Positions 8,076-17,300 of a DNA stretch of 31,978 nt are shown here, in pieces. The stretch comes from JAVKNF01 sp031537795 (lineage in GTDB: Bacteria > Pseudomonadota > Alphaproteobacteria > Rickettsiales > Deianiraeaceae): assembly GCA_031537795.1 (NCBI GenBank), contig JAVKNF010000032.1:1-31978 (forward strand), given 5' to 3'. The first letter of the stretch is position 1, and the number at the start of each line of letters is the position of its first letter. The notes below the pieces were generated by a model that saw only the letters and a list, made by a program, of their open reading frames with translations, did not search any database and had not been told where the DNA came from. Both the position numbers and the translations under genes were made by a program.

Positions 8076-9059
8076 ATGACAAAAGTTTTAGTGGTTACTT
8101 TCGGTAGAAAAAGCAACGATAATCAAGCTATAACACTTGCACGACATATTGCAAAAGAAGATAAAATCTATATAAAAAAAATACTTTTCAATTCTTTAGT
8201 TTCTATTCCTAATTTTATTTCTCGTTTTATACCAGCTTGGCTTATGGTTAAAAAAAGTGACTCTTTTTTAGATGTTGATGATTGTGATGTTATCATTTCA
8301 TGCGGAAGAAGAACTCTTTCTTATTGCAAATTCTTAAAAAAAAATAATTTCCCAAATGCGAAGTTAATTCAGATTTTAAACCCAGATATATACGATAAAT
8401 CTATAGATTTATTATTAATGCCAGATCACGATAAAAGAGTGATTTTAGAGTATGAAAACATTATAAATTATAAAGGTTCTATTTTTGAAGAATATGATAA
8501 GAAAGAATTAGAGCAAAGTTTATCTTATTTCAAACCAAATATCTCTAAATTAAAAAAACCTTTAATTTCCTTGATTATAGGTGGCTCTTCTAGAAACTTC
8601 AAATATACAAGAAAATTTGTTGAAAATTTTATTAACAATATATTAAAAATTGCAGAAAAAACTAATGCAACTCTTCTAGTTACAACAAGCAGAAGAACTG
8701 ATAATTTTGCAATTGAAATTCTTAGAAATAAAATTAAATCTCCTTCTATTTTGTTTGTTTTCGACCCAAGAAATGATATAAATCCTTTTCTTTCATTTAT
8801 TCATCTTTCCGATTTTAACATTGTAACTGGTGATTCTATTTCTATGATAAGTGAAATGATTAATTTGGAAAAACCACTTTATGTTATTAAGCCAAATATT
8901 GATATTTCAAAATATGAAAATTTTTATAATTCAGCAATTGAAGACGGTAAAGTCAGATTTTTAGATGATTTTATTCTTGAGTTGGAGAATTTTAAAACAC
9001 ATAAATTGAATGATTTAACGCTTTTAGTGCAAAAAATAAAAGAAACTTTAAAAATATGA
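8076..9059 (+). CDS. ELM1-family (DUF1022-like) protein
   Basis: A 327-residue cytosolic protein resembling the alphaproteobacterial family related to plant mitochondrial fission factor ELM1, which has a glycosyltransferase-like two-domain fold. Visible landmarks are the N-terminal strand with GRKSNDNQAITLA (about 10-22), DVIISCGRRT (about 69-78), PLISLIIGGSSRNFKY (about 162-177), a TTSRRT segment (about 208-213) and TGDSISMISEM (about 246-256). The GGSS and TGDS-x-SM motifs are typical of this family. The biochemical role in bacteria is not established. Its stop overlaps the start of the next transporter gene (ATGA), so the two are probably translationally coupled. A perfect TTGACA lies at 8040-8045 upstream but I find no good -10. 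Confidence 0.72.
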   Translation: MTKVLVVTFGRKSNDNQAITLARHIAKEDKIYIKKILFNSLVSIPNFISRFIPAWLMVKKSDSFLDVDDCDVIISCGRRTLSYCKFLKKNNFPNAKLIQILNPDIYDKSIDLLLMPDHDKRVILEYENIINYKGSIFEEYDKKELEQSLSYFKPNISKLKKPLISLIIGGSSRNFKYTRKFVENFINNILKIAEKTNATLLVTTSRRTDNFAIEILRNKIKSPSILFVFDPRNDINPFLSFIHLSDFNIVTGDSISMISEMINLEKPLYVIKPNIDISKYENFYNSAIEDGKVRFLDDFILELENFKTHKLNDLTLLVQKIKETLKI

Positions 9060-10018
9060 TATTGACTTATTTATCTGCTATAATTTTGATATTCGGAGGA
9101 GGTTTCAGTTGGTATTTTGTTGGAGAGCATTCCAAGAATTTCACTATGCCTTTTGAGTTTTCTATATTTTATAGGCAATTTCTTGCAGGTGTTTTTCTAG
9201 TAATAATAGCTTTATTAAAGCGTTCTAATTTTAAAATTACAAAAGAACAATTCAAATTATGTTTATTCGTGACTTTATTTTATTATATAATATATTATTT
9301 TGCAGCTTATAAAGCTTCAATATATTTAATTCCTGCAATTGTATCTTTTATCAGTGCTACTAAAATTTTATTTGTTGAATGTATTCTATCTGTAATGCAA
9401 CGCAGAAGACCTTCAGGCAGAATAATAGTTGCTTCTATTTTTGCAGTCTTTGGTATAGTTGTTCTTTCTAAAGCAAATATGAATATCTCTCATTTAAAAT
9501 TAAATGATATTATAGTTGGTTTGTTGATTGCATTTTTAGCCCCAATAGGTAATTCAATTTCAAATGTCGCAATCGATTTATCCCCTGCAAAAAAAAGTAT
9601 AGATAATTTTGTTATGGCTTCTTACTGTTGGTTAATGAGCTCTGTTTTTTTTTTATTTTTAGGTTTATTTAACAATAATTGGAACATGCCCCCTATACCT
9701 TTAGATAAAAATTATCTAATTGCACTAACTTATCTATCTTTTGTTTCGTCAGGCATCACAATGGTTTGTGTATATTATTTAATCGATAAGTTAGGTTCTA
9801 TAACTACAACTTATATGTCTATAGCGCATGCTCCTACAGCTATGATTCTTTGTGTTTTATTCAAAGGTTATAAATTAGATCTTAAGAGTGTTGCGGGTTT
9901 GTCTTTGTGTATTTTTAGTTTATACATTAGTAATACCTATAGCTTGAAAAAGGCTAGATATAAAAAAATATCAGACGACAGAAAGAGACGATTTTCGAAA
10001 AACATAAAAATTAACTAA
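9056..10018 (+). CDS. EamA (drug/metabolite superfamily) transporter
   Basis: A 320-residue protein with about ten hydrophobic helices arranged as two EamA halves: the first from about residue 5 to 135, the second from about 150 to 295, followed by a basic cytoplasmic tail rich in Lys/Arg. Such carriers export or import metabolites; in intracellular Alphaproteobacteria several take up host compounds, but the substrate cannot be read from the sequence. It overlaps the ELM1-family gene by four bases (ATGA), so the pair likely forms an operon. It converges with addA across a 174-base gap in which I see no gene or clear terminator hairpin. Confidence 0.8.
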   Translation: MILTYLSAIILIFGGGFSWYFVGEHSKNFTMPFEFSIFYRQFLAGVFLVIIALLKRSNFKITKEQFKLCLFVTLFYYIIYYFAAYKASIYLIPAIVSFISATKILFVECILSVMQRRRPSGRIIVASIFAVFGIVVLSKANMNISHLKLNDIIVGLLIAFLAPIGNSISNVAIDLSPAKKSIDNFVMASYCWLMSSVFFLFLGLFNNNWNMPPIPLDKNYLIALTYLSFVSSGITMVCVYYLIDKLGSITTTYMSIAHAPTAMILCVLFKGYKLDLKSVAGLSLCIFSLYISNTYSLKKARYKKISDDRKRRFSKNIKIN

Positions 10019-10192
10019 TTATTTTGTTTTATAAGATGATTTTATTCTTATTTATTTAAGCATTGAAAATTTGACTATTCGAAATTATATACCTTCCTCG
10101 GAAAAGTTATTCGTTTTCTTTTAAATTATAAATTTCTATATTTTTTATAAATCTTCTTTATTTTTGTTAGTCTGTTTTGTAAGATTTTATCT

Positions 10193-12745
10193 TTAAGTAT
10201 TATTCTTTGAAAGTTCATTAATTATAAACCCAAAAGATTCTTTATCTTCCGAATTCTCATTATTTAGAATTCTTATAAGATATATTTCGTTGATAGTTCT
10301 TGTTACTGCAACATAAAGAAGTCTTAAGTTTTCATTTCTCGAGTCTTCTTTCTGTCTTTTTTTTATTTCATTTATATTTAATATAAAATTATCATTTATT
10401 TCGTTTAAAAGAATAGGGTTGTATTCTTTTATTTGATCTATTTTTTTAGATGTATCTATCAGAAAAACCACATCAAATTCCATTCCTTTTGCTGAATGTA
10501 TAGTGGATATTGTGATTTTCTTCTGTTCTATTTTTTCTTTTGTTGATATTTCTAAATTTGATAACATTGAATTTATAGAATTTTCTTCAAATATTTTTAT
10601 TAATTTTATCAAATTTATAGAGCTATCTTCATATATAATGTTAAATATTTTATTTAAGAGAAATATGTATTCATCCTTTTTATTAAAGTGTTCTTCTTTA
10701 AAAAAGTTTAATAATTGTATTAAAATATTTTGTAAGGATTGTTTTTTTTTTGTTAGTAGTAATTTGTTTATAATTCTTTTTGCATTTAATATATTCAAAT
10801 TTAACCCTTTATATTCATTTATTTTGCTTATTTTTGAATTATTTATTATTTCATAAATTTCCAAATCGCAGAGGTTAAAAATATTTTTAGATTTCAGAAG
10901 AGAGCCTAGATTTAACTCATCAGCACTATCTAGAATGTATTTCAAGATCAATATCAGGTCAATTTCTTCTTCGCTTTTAATTTTACTGCCGAGGCATTCT
11001 ATTTCTGGCTCAAGTTCATTTTTTATTTTAATGTATAATTTATAAATTAAGGCGTTTTTTTCACTTCTGTCTTTGAAAAGAATTCCAATTTTTACATTTT
11101 TATTTTTCTTATAAATTATTTGTATCTCTTGAAAGATTTCATCAGTTAAATTAGATTTTAAATTATTTTTCGTAAGCCAATTATTCTTCTCATTTTGTAA
11201 TTTTTCTTCCTTTTTATTGTGATCTTTTATTAAAATTTCTTCAAATATTCCTTTCGTATTTCTGTTTGATTTATGTTCAATTTTATTTTCATTGAAGTAT
11301 GCATTTTTATAGTTTTGATTATTACATATCTCATCTACAATATTTAATATATTATATGAAGTTCTGTAAGAAATATTAAGATTGTATTTTAGAAATTTAA
11401 TATTAGCTTTTTTACTTTTATATTCAAAAATATCTCTAAATTTATAAAATAGAGAAGGTTTAGCTCCTTGAAATGAGAATATTGATTGCTTTGGGTCTCC
11501 TACGCAAAATATAGTTCTGATTTTATCATCGTGCAACCCGTAGCCAGTGAAAAAATCTTCGGTTAATTTTTCTATTATTTTCCAAGAAATTTCGTTTGTA
11601 TCTTGAGCTTCATCTATTAATAAATGATGAATATTTAGATCATTTATGTAATTTTTAAGACCAAATTCATTTGAATTTAAAATATTGTAACTTTCGTAAA
11701 GAATATCATCAAAAGATATGAGATTTTGTTCTTTTTTTAACTTCTTATAATTATTTATTATTTTCTTTGTTATGAAATATATTAGATTTTCTTTTTCTTG
11801 CTCCTCTAATATCTCTATATCTTTTAAAATTATAGTAATTTTATCTAAAAAATTATCAAATTTATCTTGTTTTTTCAGTATTTCAGTCTTCAAATTTAAA
11901 GTTTCTTCTTCAAAAAAAATACTTAAAAAATCATTTTTTGCTTCCGATACCTTTTTATAAAATTTTAGGTCTTCTTGCTCTAATTCTCTTAAATTTGAGA
12001 TAAAAGTTCCATCTTGAATCATCTTCTTTCTTTTTGGAATTTGGTTATGATATTTTTCCAAATTTAATTTTAAATAATTATAAAACTCTATGTAAGATAA
12101 TTTTATTTTACTTTCAATTTCCAGAAAAGATTTTTCGTTAAACTTAATATTATATTTTAATAATATATCTTCAAATAAATATATATTATTAATAATATAT
12201 TCAATGATTTTATTGATTTTATATTCAGAATAATAATTAAAAATTTTATTAATTAACTCATATTTAATATTTAAGATATTATCTAAAGAAAATAAAAATT
12301 TTTTAACTTTAAATTTTAAATTTTCATTTTCAAAATTATTTAATTTTTTTTGAAAGCTTTTAATTTCAAAGATTTTTTGAAAACAAAATGCGTGTATAGT
12401 TTGAATATTAAAATTAACATCTGAATTTTGAATATTCTTCGCTATATTTCTAGCGATATTTAAGTAACTTTGATCTTTATTTAGGCTTTCCAAATCTTTT
12501 AAAATATAATCTTCATTTTCTTTACTCCAGCTCTCTATTTTATTTACAATTCTTTGTTTCATTTCTGAAGCCCCAGTCTTCGAGTACGTTATACAAATAA
12601 TATTTTCTATTTTTTCGCCTTCTAGAATCAAAGATAAAAATCTATTAACTAAAGCTGTTGTTTTTCCTGAACCTGCATTTGCTTCTATCCAGACATTTGT
12701 TTTTATATCAAAAAGAGAAGTATTGGAATTATTTTTTTCTTCCAT
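10193..12745 (-). CDS. addA: AddA-type UvrD/Rep helicase lacking the C-terminal nuclease domain
   Basis: An 850-residue SF1A helicase most similar in motif wording to alphaproteobacterial AddA, the helicase-nuclease subunit for double-strand break repair. Visible are Walker A EANAGSGKTT (21-30), motif Ia ITYSKTGASEM (52-62), IQTIHAFCF (114-122), Walker B LLIDEAQD (375-382), motif III VGDPKQSIFSFQGA (415-428), SYRTS (459-463), ISTIHSAKGMEFD near 735-750 and the motif VI segment LLYVAVTRT near 805-815. The chain ends about 40 residues after motif VI. Standard AddA is about 1150 residues and ends in a RecB-like nuclease domain; that domain is absent and no remnant is visible in 10019-10192. It lies 22 bases downstream of dnaB and probably shares its transcript. 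Confidence 0.82.
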   Translation of the reverse strand: MEEKNNSNTSLFDIKTNVWIEANAGSGKTTALVNRFLSLILEGEKIENIICITYSKTGASEMKQRIVNKIESWSKENEDYILKDLESLNKDQSYLNIARNIAKNIQNSDVNFNIQTIHAFCFQKIFEIKSFQKKLNNFENENLKFKVKKFLFSLDNILNIKYELINKIFNYYSEYKINKIIEYIINNIYLFEDILLKYNIKFNEKSFLEIESKIKLSYIEFYNYLKLNLEKYHNQIPKRKKMIQDGTFISNLRELEQEDLKFYKKVSEAKNDFLSIFFEEETLNLKTEILKKQDKFDNFLDKITIILKDIEILEEQEKENLIYFITKKIINNYKKLKKEQNLISFDDILYESYNILNSNEFGLKNYINDLNIHHLLIDEAQDTNEISWKIIEKLTEDFFTGYGLHDDKIRTIFCVGDPKQSIFSFQGAKPSLFYKFRDIFEYKSKKANIKFLKYNLNISYRTSYNILNIVDEICNNQNYKNAYFNENKIEHKSNRNTKGIFEEILIKDHNKKEEKLQNEKNNWLTKNNLKSNLTDEIFQEIQIIYKKNKNVKIGILFKDRSEKNALIYKLYIKIKNELEPEIECLGSKIKSEEEIDLILILKYILDSADELNLGSLLKSKNIFNLCDLEIYEIINNSKISKINEYKGLNLNILNAKRIINKLLLTKKKQSLQNILIQLLNFFKEEHFNKKDEYIFLLNKIFNIIYEDSSINLIKLIKIFEENSINSMLSNLEISTKEKIEQKKITISTIHSAKGMEFDVVFLIDTSKKIDQIKEYNPILLNEINDNFILNINEIKKRQKEDSRNENLRLLYVAVTRTINEIYLIRILNNENSEDKESFGFIINELSKNNT

Positions 12746-12767
12746 ATCTTTATTTTTGTGCGTTATA

Positions 12768-14351
12768 TTAAATTTTTTCTTTTAGTTTTCTGATGAAATC
12801 TGATTCAGAGTTCGAGGTATCAAGCTCGCTTGATTCAATTTTATGTGTCTTATCAATTTTTTTATTTATTTTTTGTGAAAATTCCGAATCATAATTCTTA
12901 CTATTTTTTAACATATTTCTGAAAAGCATTCTATTTGGATCGTAGTGCAAAACAAGAGTTCCAACCGGTCCATTTCTATTTTTTGATATTATTAATTCCG
13001 CTTTATTTTTTACCTCTTCAAATTTATATTGATTATTTGATATTTCGCTTGAATTTGAATTGTTTTCTTCTTCGTTAATTTTCATTTCTCTTTCAATATA
13101 ATAAGCTTCTCTGTATAAAAATATTACAATGTCTGCATCTTGCTCTATTGTACCTGATTCTCTTAAATCTGAAAGTCTAGGTCTTTTATCTTTTCTTTCA
13201 TTTGCTTCGACTGCACGAGATAATTGAGATAAAGCGACAACAGGTATATTCAATTCTTTTGCTATATTTTTTAAACCTTGAGTAATATCCGAAATTTCAA
13301 GTATTCTATTATTAGAATATTTAGAACTTTGAAGCAACTGAAGATAATCAATGAAAACCATTCCTAAATTATGTTTTCTTTTTAATCTTCTAATTTTTGT
13401 TGTAAGTTCTTTGATTGAAATACCTGCTGTATCATCCATAAAGAAAGGTAAATGTTCAAAATCCTCTATCGCTTCGACAATTGAAATAAATTCTCTGTCT
13501 GATATTTTTTTATTATCTTCTTTTTTTGCAGTATGTATTGTTTTTACGGGAAGATTAGTTTCAGATGATATTATTCTTGCTGATATCTGTTCGCCTGACA
13601 TTTCTAAAGAGAAAAATGCAACGGATTTTTTCTCTTTAGATTTAACGAAATTTCTTGCTACGTTTAAAGCTATATTTACTGCTAGAGCAGTTTTTCCCAT
13701 AGAAGGTCTTGCTGCTAAAATAATTAAATCTGAATTTTGAAAACCTCCAAAATGTCTGTCTATTTCTGTAAAATTAGTTTCGACGCCTGTAAAAAAATCA
13801 TTAGAATCTTTTGATTTAATTAATTTTTCTTTTAACCCAAGCCCAAAGGAATTAATAAGTTTAGGTTCGTTGTTTTTATTTGAACTAGAGAGTAAATATA
13901 ACTCTGTTTCTATTTTCGAAACAACGGAATTTATATCATCTTCTTTTTTTATATATTCAGAGATATTTGATTTTAAATCGTTAAGCTTTCTTTTTAAATA
14001 TAAATTTATAATTATATCTTTTATTGATTTTATGTTAGATAAAGAAGCCACGGCCGTGTCTACTATATATTTTAAATATAATTTTAAATCTTCTGGTTTT
14101 TCATATAAATTCTCTTTTGTTTCTAATTTATGAAAAACTGTAACTTCGTTAACTTCTTGATCTTTTTGAATCATCGAAATTATAGTTTGAAAAATAATTT
14201 TGTTTTTTTCAAAATAAAAGTGATCTTCTTTTAAATCTTGAATATCCTCGTAATAATTTGTATCTATAATTAAATACCCTAAAGTTTCTTGCTCTAATTC
14301 TTCATTAAATAAAGAAAATTCTTGATTTATATTTAAATCTTTTTTATTCAT
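12768..14351 (-). CDS. dnaB: Replicative DNA helicase DnaB
   Basis: A ring-shaped replication fork helicase. From the ATG at 14351 the protein is 527 residues: an N-terminal domain (about 10-110), a linker, then a RecA-like domain with Walker A ARPSMGKT (214-221), SLEMS (248-252), Walker B FIDYLQLL (333-340), SQLSRAVE (375-382) and KRPRLSDLRESGTIEQDAD (389-407). All key motifs are intact. About 25 extra polar residues rich in Asn, Ser and Glu follow YYIERE (about 423-447), and a polar tail of about 45 residues extends past the usual end. An ATG 12 codons upstream (14387) is possible, but 14351 fits the family N-terminus better. It is divergent from the 2521-residue virB6-like gene with only 44 bases between starts, and 22 bases upstream of addA. 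Confidence 0.95.
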   Translation of the reverse strand: MNKKDLNINQEFSLFNEELEQETLGYLIIDTNYYEDIQDLKEDHFYFEKNKIIFQTIISMIQKDQEVNEVTVFHKLETKENLYEKPEDLKLYLKYIVDTAVASLSNIKSIKDIIINLYLKRKLNDLKSNISEYIKKEDDINSVVSKIETELYLLSSSNKNNEPKLINSFGLGLKEKLIKSKDSNDFFTGVETNFTEIDRHFGGFQNSDLIILAARPSMGKTALAVNIALNVARNFVKSKEKKSVAFFSLEMSGEQISARIISSETNLPVKTIHTAKKEDNKKISDREFISIVEAIEDFEHLPFFMDDTAGISIKELTTKIRRLKRKHNLGMVFIDYLQLLQSSKYSNNRILEISDITQGLKNIAKELNIPVVALSQLSRAVEANERKDKRPRLSDLRESGTIEQDADIVIFLYREAYYIEREMKINEEENNSNSSEISNNQYKFEEVKNKAELIISKNRNGPVGTLVLHYDPNRMLFRNMLKNSKNYDSEFSQKINKKIDKTHKIESSELDTSNSESDFIRKLKEKI

Positions 14352-14395
14352 TATGATAAAGAAATATTTATATTTTTTTATTTGCAAGTATCATA
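14352..14395. promoter_or_regulatory. Compact divergent dnaB / virB6-like spacer
   Basis: Only 44 bases separate the two divergent starts, so at least one promoter must lie partly in coding sequence or give a leaderless transcript. The spacer carries ATTTGCAAGT at 14380-14389, a 9/10 match to the ATTTGCAAAT palindrome seen before dnaA and mrpD. Confidence 0.35.
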
Positions 14396-17300
14396 ATGAT
14401 TGATTTTAAATTAGATTTTTACAAATTTTTCTATAAATATTTTATAATAACATCTCTTTTGATTTCTTGTGGAGAAGGCTGTAAAACCCCAGATGAGGAT
14501 TCAAGTTGGGTTCCTTTATCTCAAGTTACAGCGTATCCTATAAACAAAGATGTTGTGATTGACGTTCAAAACCCTGAAGATGAAGATGTTGGCATTGGAA
14601 TGTTGAAAGATGGAACAACAAACGCAATAGCGGGGGAAAATTTATGGGTTACTCCGCAAGTTTATCAAACTCAAAAAGGTAGCACAAGTTTAATTGATAA
14701 AATAGCCACTATCGCAGGTACTTCGAACAACTCTTCATCTTATCAATCTTCTGATGCTATTTTTCAGATAGGAGATAGGATTAAAGTTTCTGTAAATGCT
14801 AGTGACGCTGTTATTTTAAGTGGCTCTATTGCAAGAATGACATTCAAACAAAGACCAATTCAGATGGAAAATTATGGAATAGTTTACGATGGCACAAAAA
14901 TAAAATATACGCCTATGACTAGAGCTATGATACCTGGGAAATATGCAAAATATAGAGTAAAAGCAGGTTCAAATATAAGTTTATTTGTTTCAAATCCTAA
15001 CATTAATAATTCTATTGATTATGTTTTTACAAACACGAATGGTCTTGATACTGCTACTTATTACAATAAATTAGTAAATAATATTCTGGATAATATATCA
15101 ACAAATAGTAAATGGCCACTTGTTAAATCAATTGGAGGTTCTGAATACATACCTTTGAAGTATGGCAACGGGCTTGTTATGCAAATTGTCCCAAAATCTC
15201 AAGGTGTTGATTTTGTAGACCCGAATTTATATACAAACCCTGACTTATGGCAATGTAATGTAGGTCCTTCTGGCTCTTACAATTTACATCAAGAAGCTTT
15301 ACCAAGCCCTATAACGGCAGCAGCTAATCCTTCTTGGATTTGGTTTTCTGGTTATGATTTTTATAAAGATAACGGTTTAATGAATTATCATCTTTTTAAT
15401 ATAGGAGGATTGAATGTTGTAGATTCAAAAGGAAATACTCCAATTGATTCAAGTTTAATAAATTCTTTAAAAATAGAAGATAATCTAGATAATTGGTCTA
15501 AATTTAATTATTACAGTTATACAAATAAGACAAACACAAACACAAATGATAACATAGCAGGATTTTCATTTATTAGAACAAGATATGGCCCTTTTGCCGG
15601 CTTTAACACAAATCAAAATATAATTACGGTTCCTTATCTTCTTGGAAAAGCTAATTCAACAGATAATACGCCTCATGGTGTTGATCTAACTCGAAGATTA
15701 GACGCAATGAAGACTCAAAGATGGGAAATGGATGCTGATACAAATGAGACAGACCCATTTATTACAGGTCTTACAGATTATGGAGTTGAAGCTATTGACA
15801 CATATAGAGCAGACAGCAACGTTTATAACTATTATGCATATTTTACTGATGCAGCAAGAGTAAAAACAAAAAATACCATTTCTTTAAATTTGAGGTTTCC
15901 TTATAGGATTGCAAGAAATAACTATGGACGTCTCGTCCAAAAATATCAACTAGATTCGGCTTTTGCTTCATCTACATCAAGTATTGATATTCAGGGAGAA
16001 AATATAACTTTTAATAACAAATATCAAAAATGTACTTTTAATTGGAAGAATAACGGTTGGGCGTTGTTCAATCCTCTTATTATGCTAGATCCAAAAAATA
16101 AAACTAAAATTATAAGTAATAATACAACCCATAAAGAAAGTGATCACGGTTTATCAGGTAGTTATCTTAATTCTAGTGCTGAGTTTAGTGCAAGTGATTT
16201 AGAGAATTCTGTTCATTTGTCTGAAGTGCATAAAAAATTTGGAGGATTGATTAATAATAATGTATTTATAGACCAAAAACCTGGCTATGATTTTAAAGAT
16301 TCTTACACTGTAAACCCTAATTTCAATACAGTATACGACAAGCAAGTTATTTATATTAGAAATATATTGTCAGACCCTCTAAATGCAAACGGCTCTTGCG
16401 ATATAAATATGAGAGCTGGAGGGGTTAATTATCCTTATAAAATGGATATGTCTTTTGGTTTAGACTCATCAACTAGAAATACATATTTATCTCAAACAAG
16501 TAATGGAAGATTACCTGGTAAATTTTTTAGAATCACTAAAGATTTAAGAAATGCAATAGCATCTGGTTTAGTTCCAACTGGTTGGCACAAGATAGGAGGA
16601 ATTATCAGAGATAAGACTAATATAACTTTCAGTTCATCTGGTTATTTTTACCCACAACATAATTTAACTTTTTCAAACGGCTGGGAAAATGGAGGTTTTA
16701 ATGATCAAGATTATAGCGATGCGTCTAATTTAGTTCTAACACCTGATAAATTCGGGATGTATAATGATATTTCAAATCGCAATGGAGGAGCTTACGGTAT
16801 GTATGGAGGATGGAATGTTATGACGGCAGGTATGAGTCTATACAAAGAACAAGCTGACTTTATAGATAAAAGAATATATCCTATAATAAAAAAATGTGGA
16901 AATGGAGTTGCTTTCAGAGTTATACCTATAACTAATTATCAATGTATAGGTGGCTATAAATTAAAATGTAACAATAATAGAATTAACGATGCGGTCGAAA
17001 AACAGTATAACGCACAATTAAAAGGGCAAGACGATGCAATTAAAGGTTTATGTAACTCTATCAGTAAAGATGGAGCAAAAAATGTAGGAATATGTTATAA
17101 CAATAAAATTATTCAAGATAAAAATCAAAGTATAGTTTCGTCTGAATATATACCTATTTCTTACAATAAATATATTGCAGATATTTCTGGTGTAATTCAA
17201 TATTTACAATATGATAATGCTTCTTTTATAAATAATATATCTGAAGTTAAAAATTATAATTTAACAGATTGGACTTTGCATGAAAATATATATCAAGATC

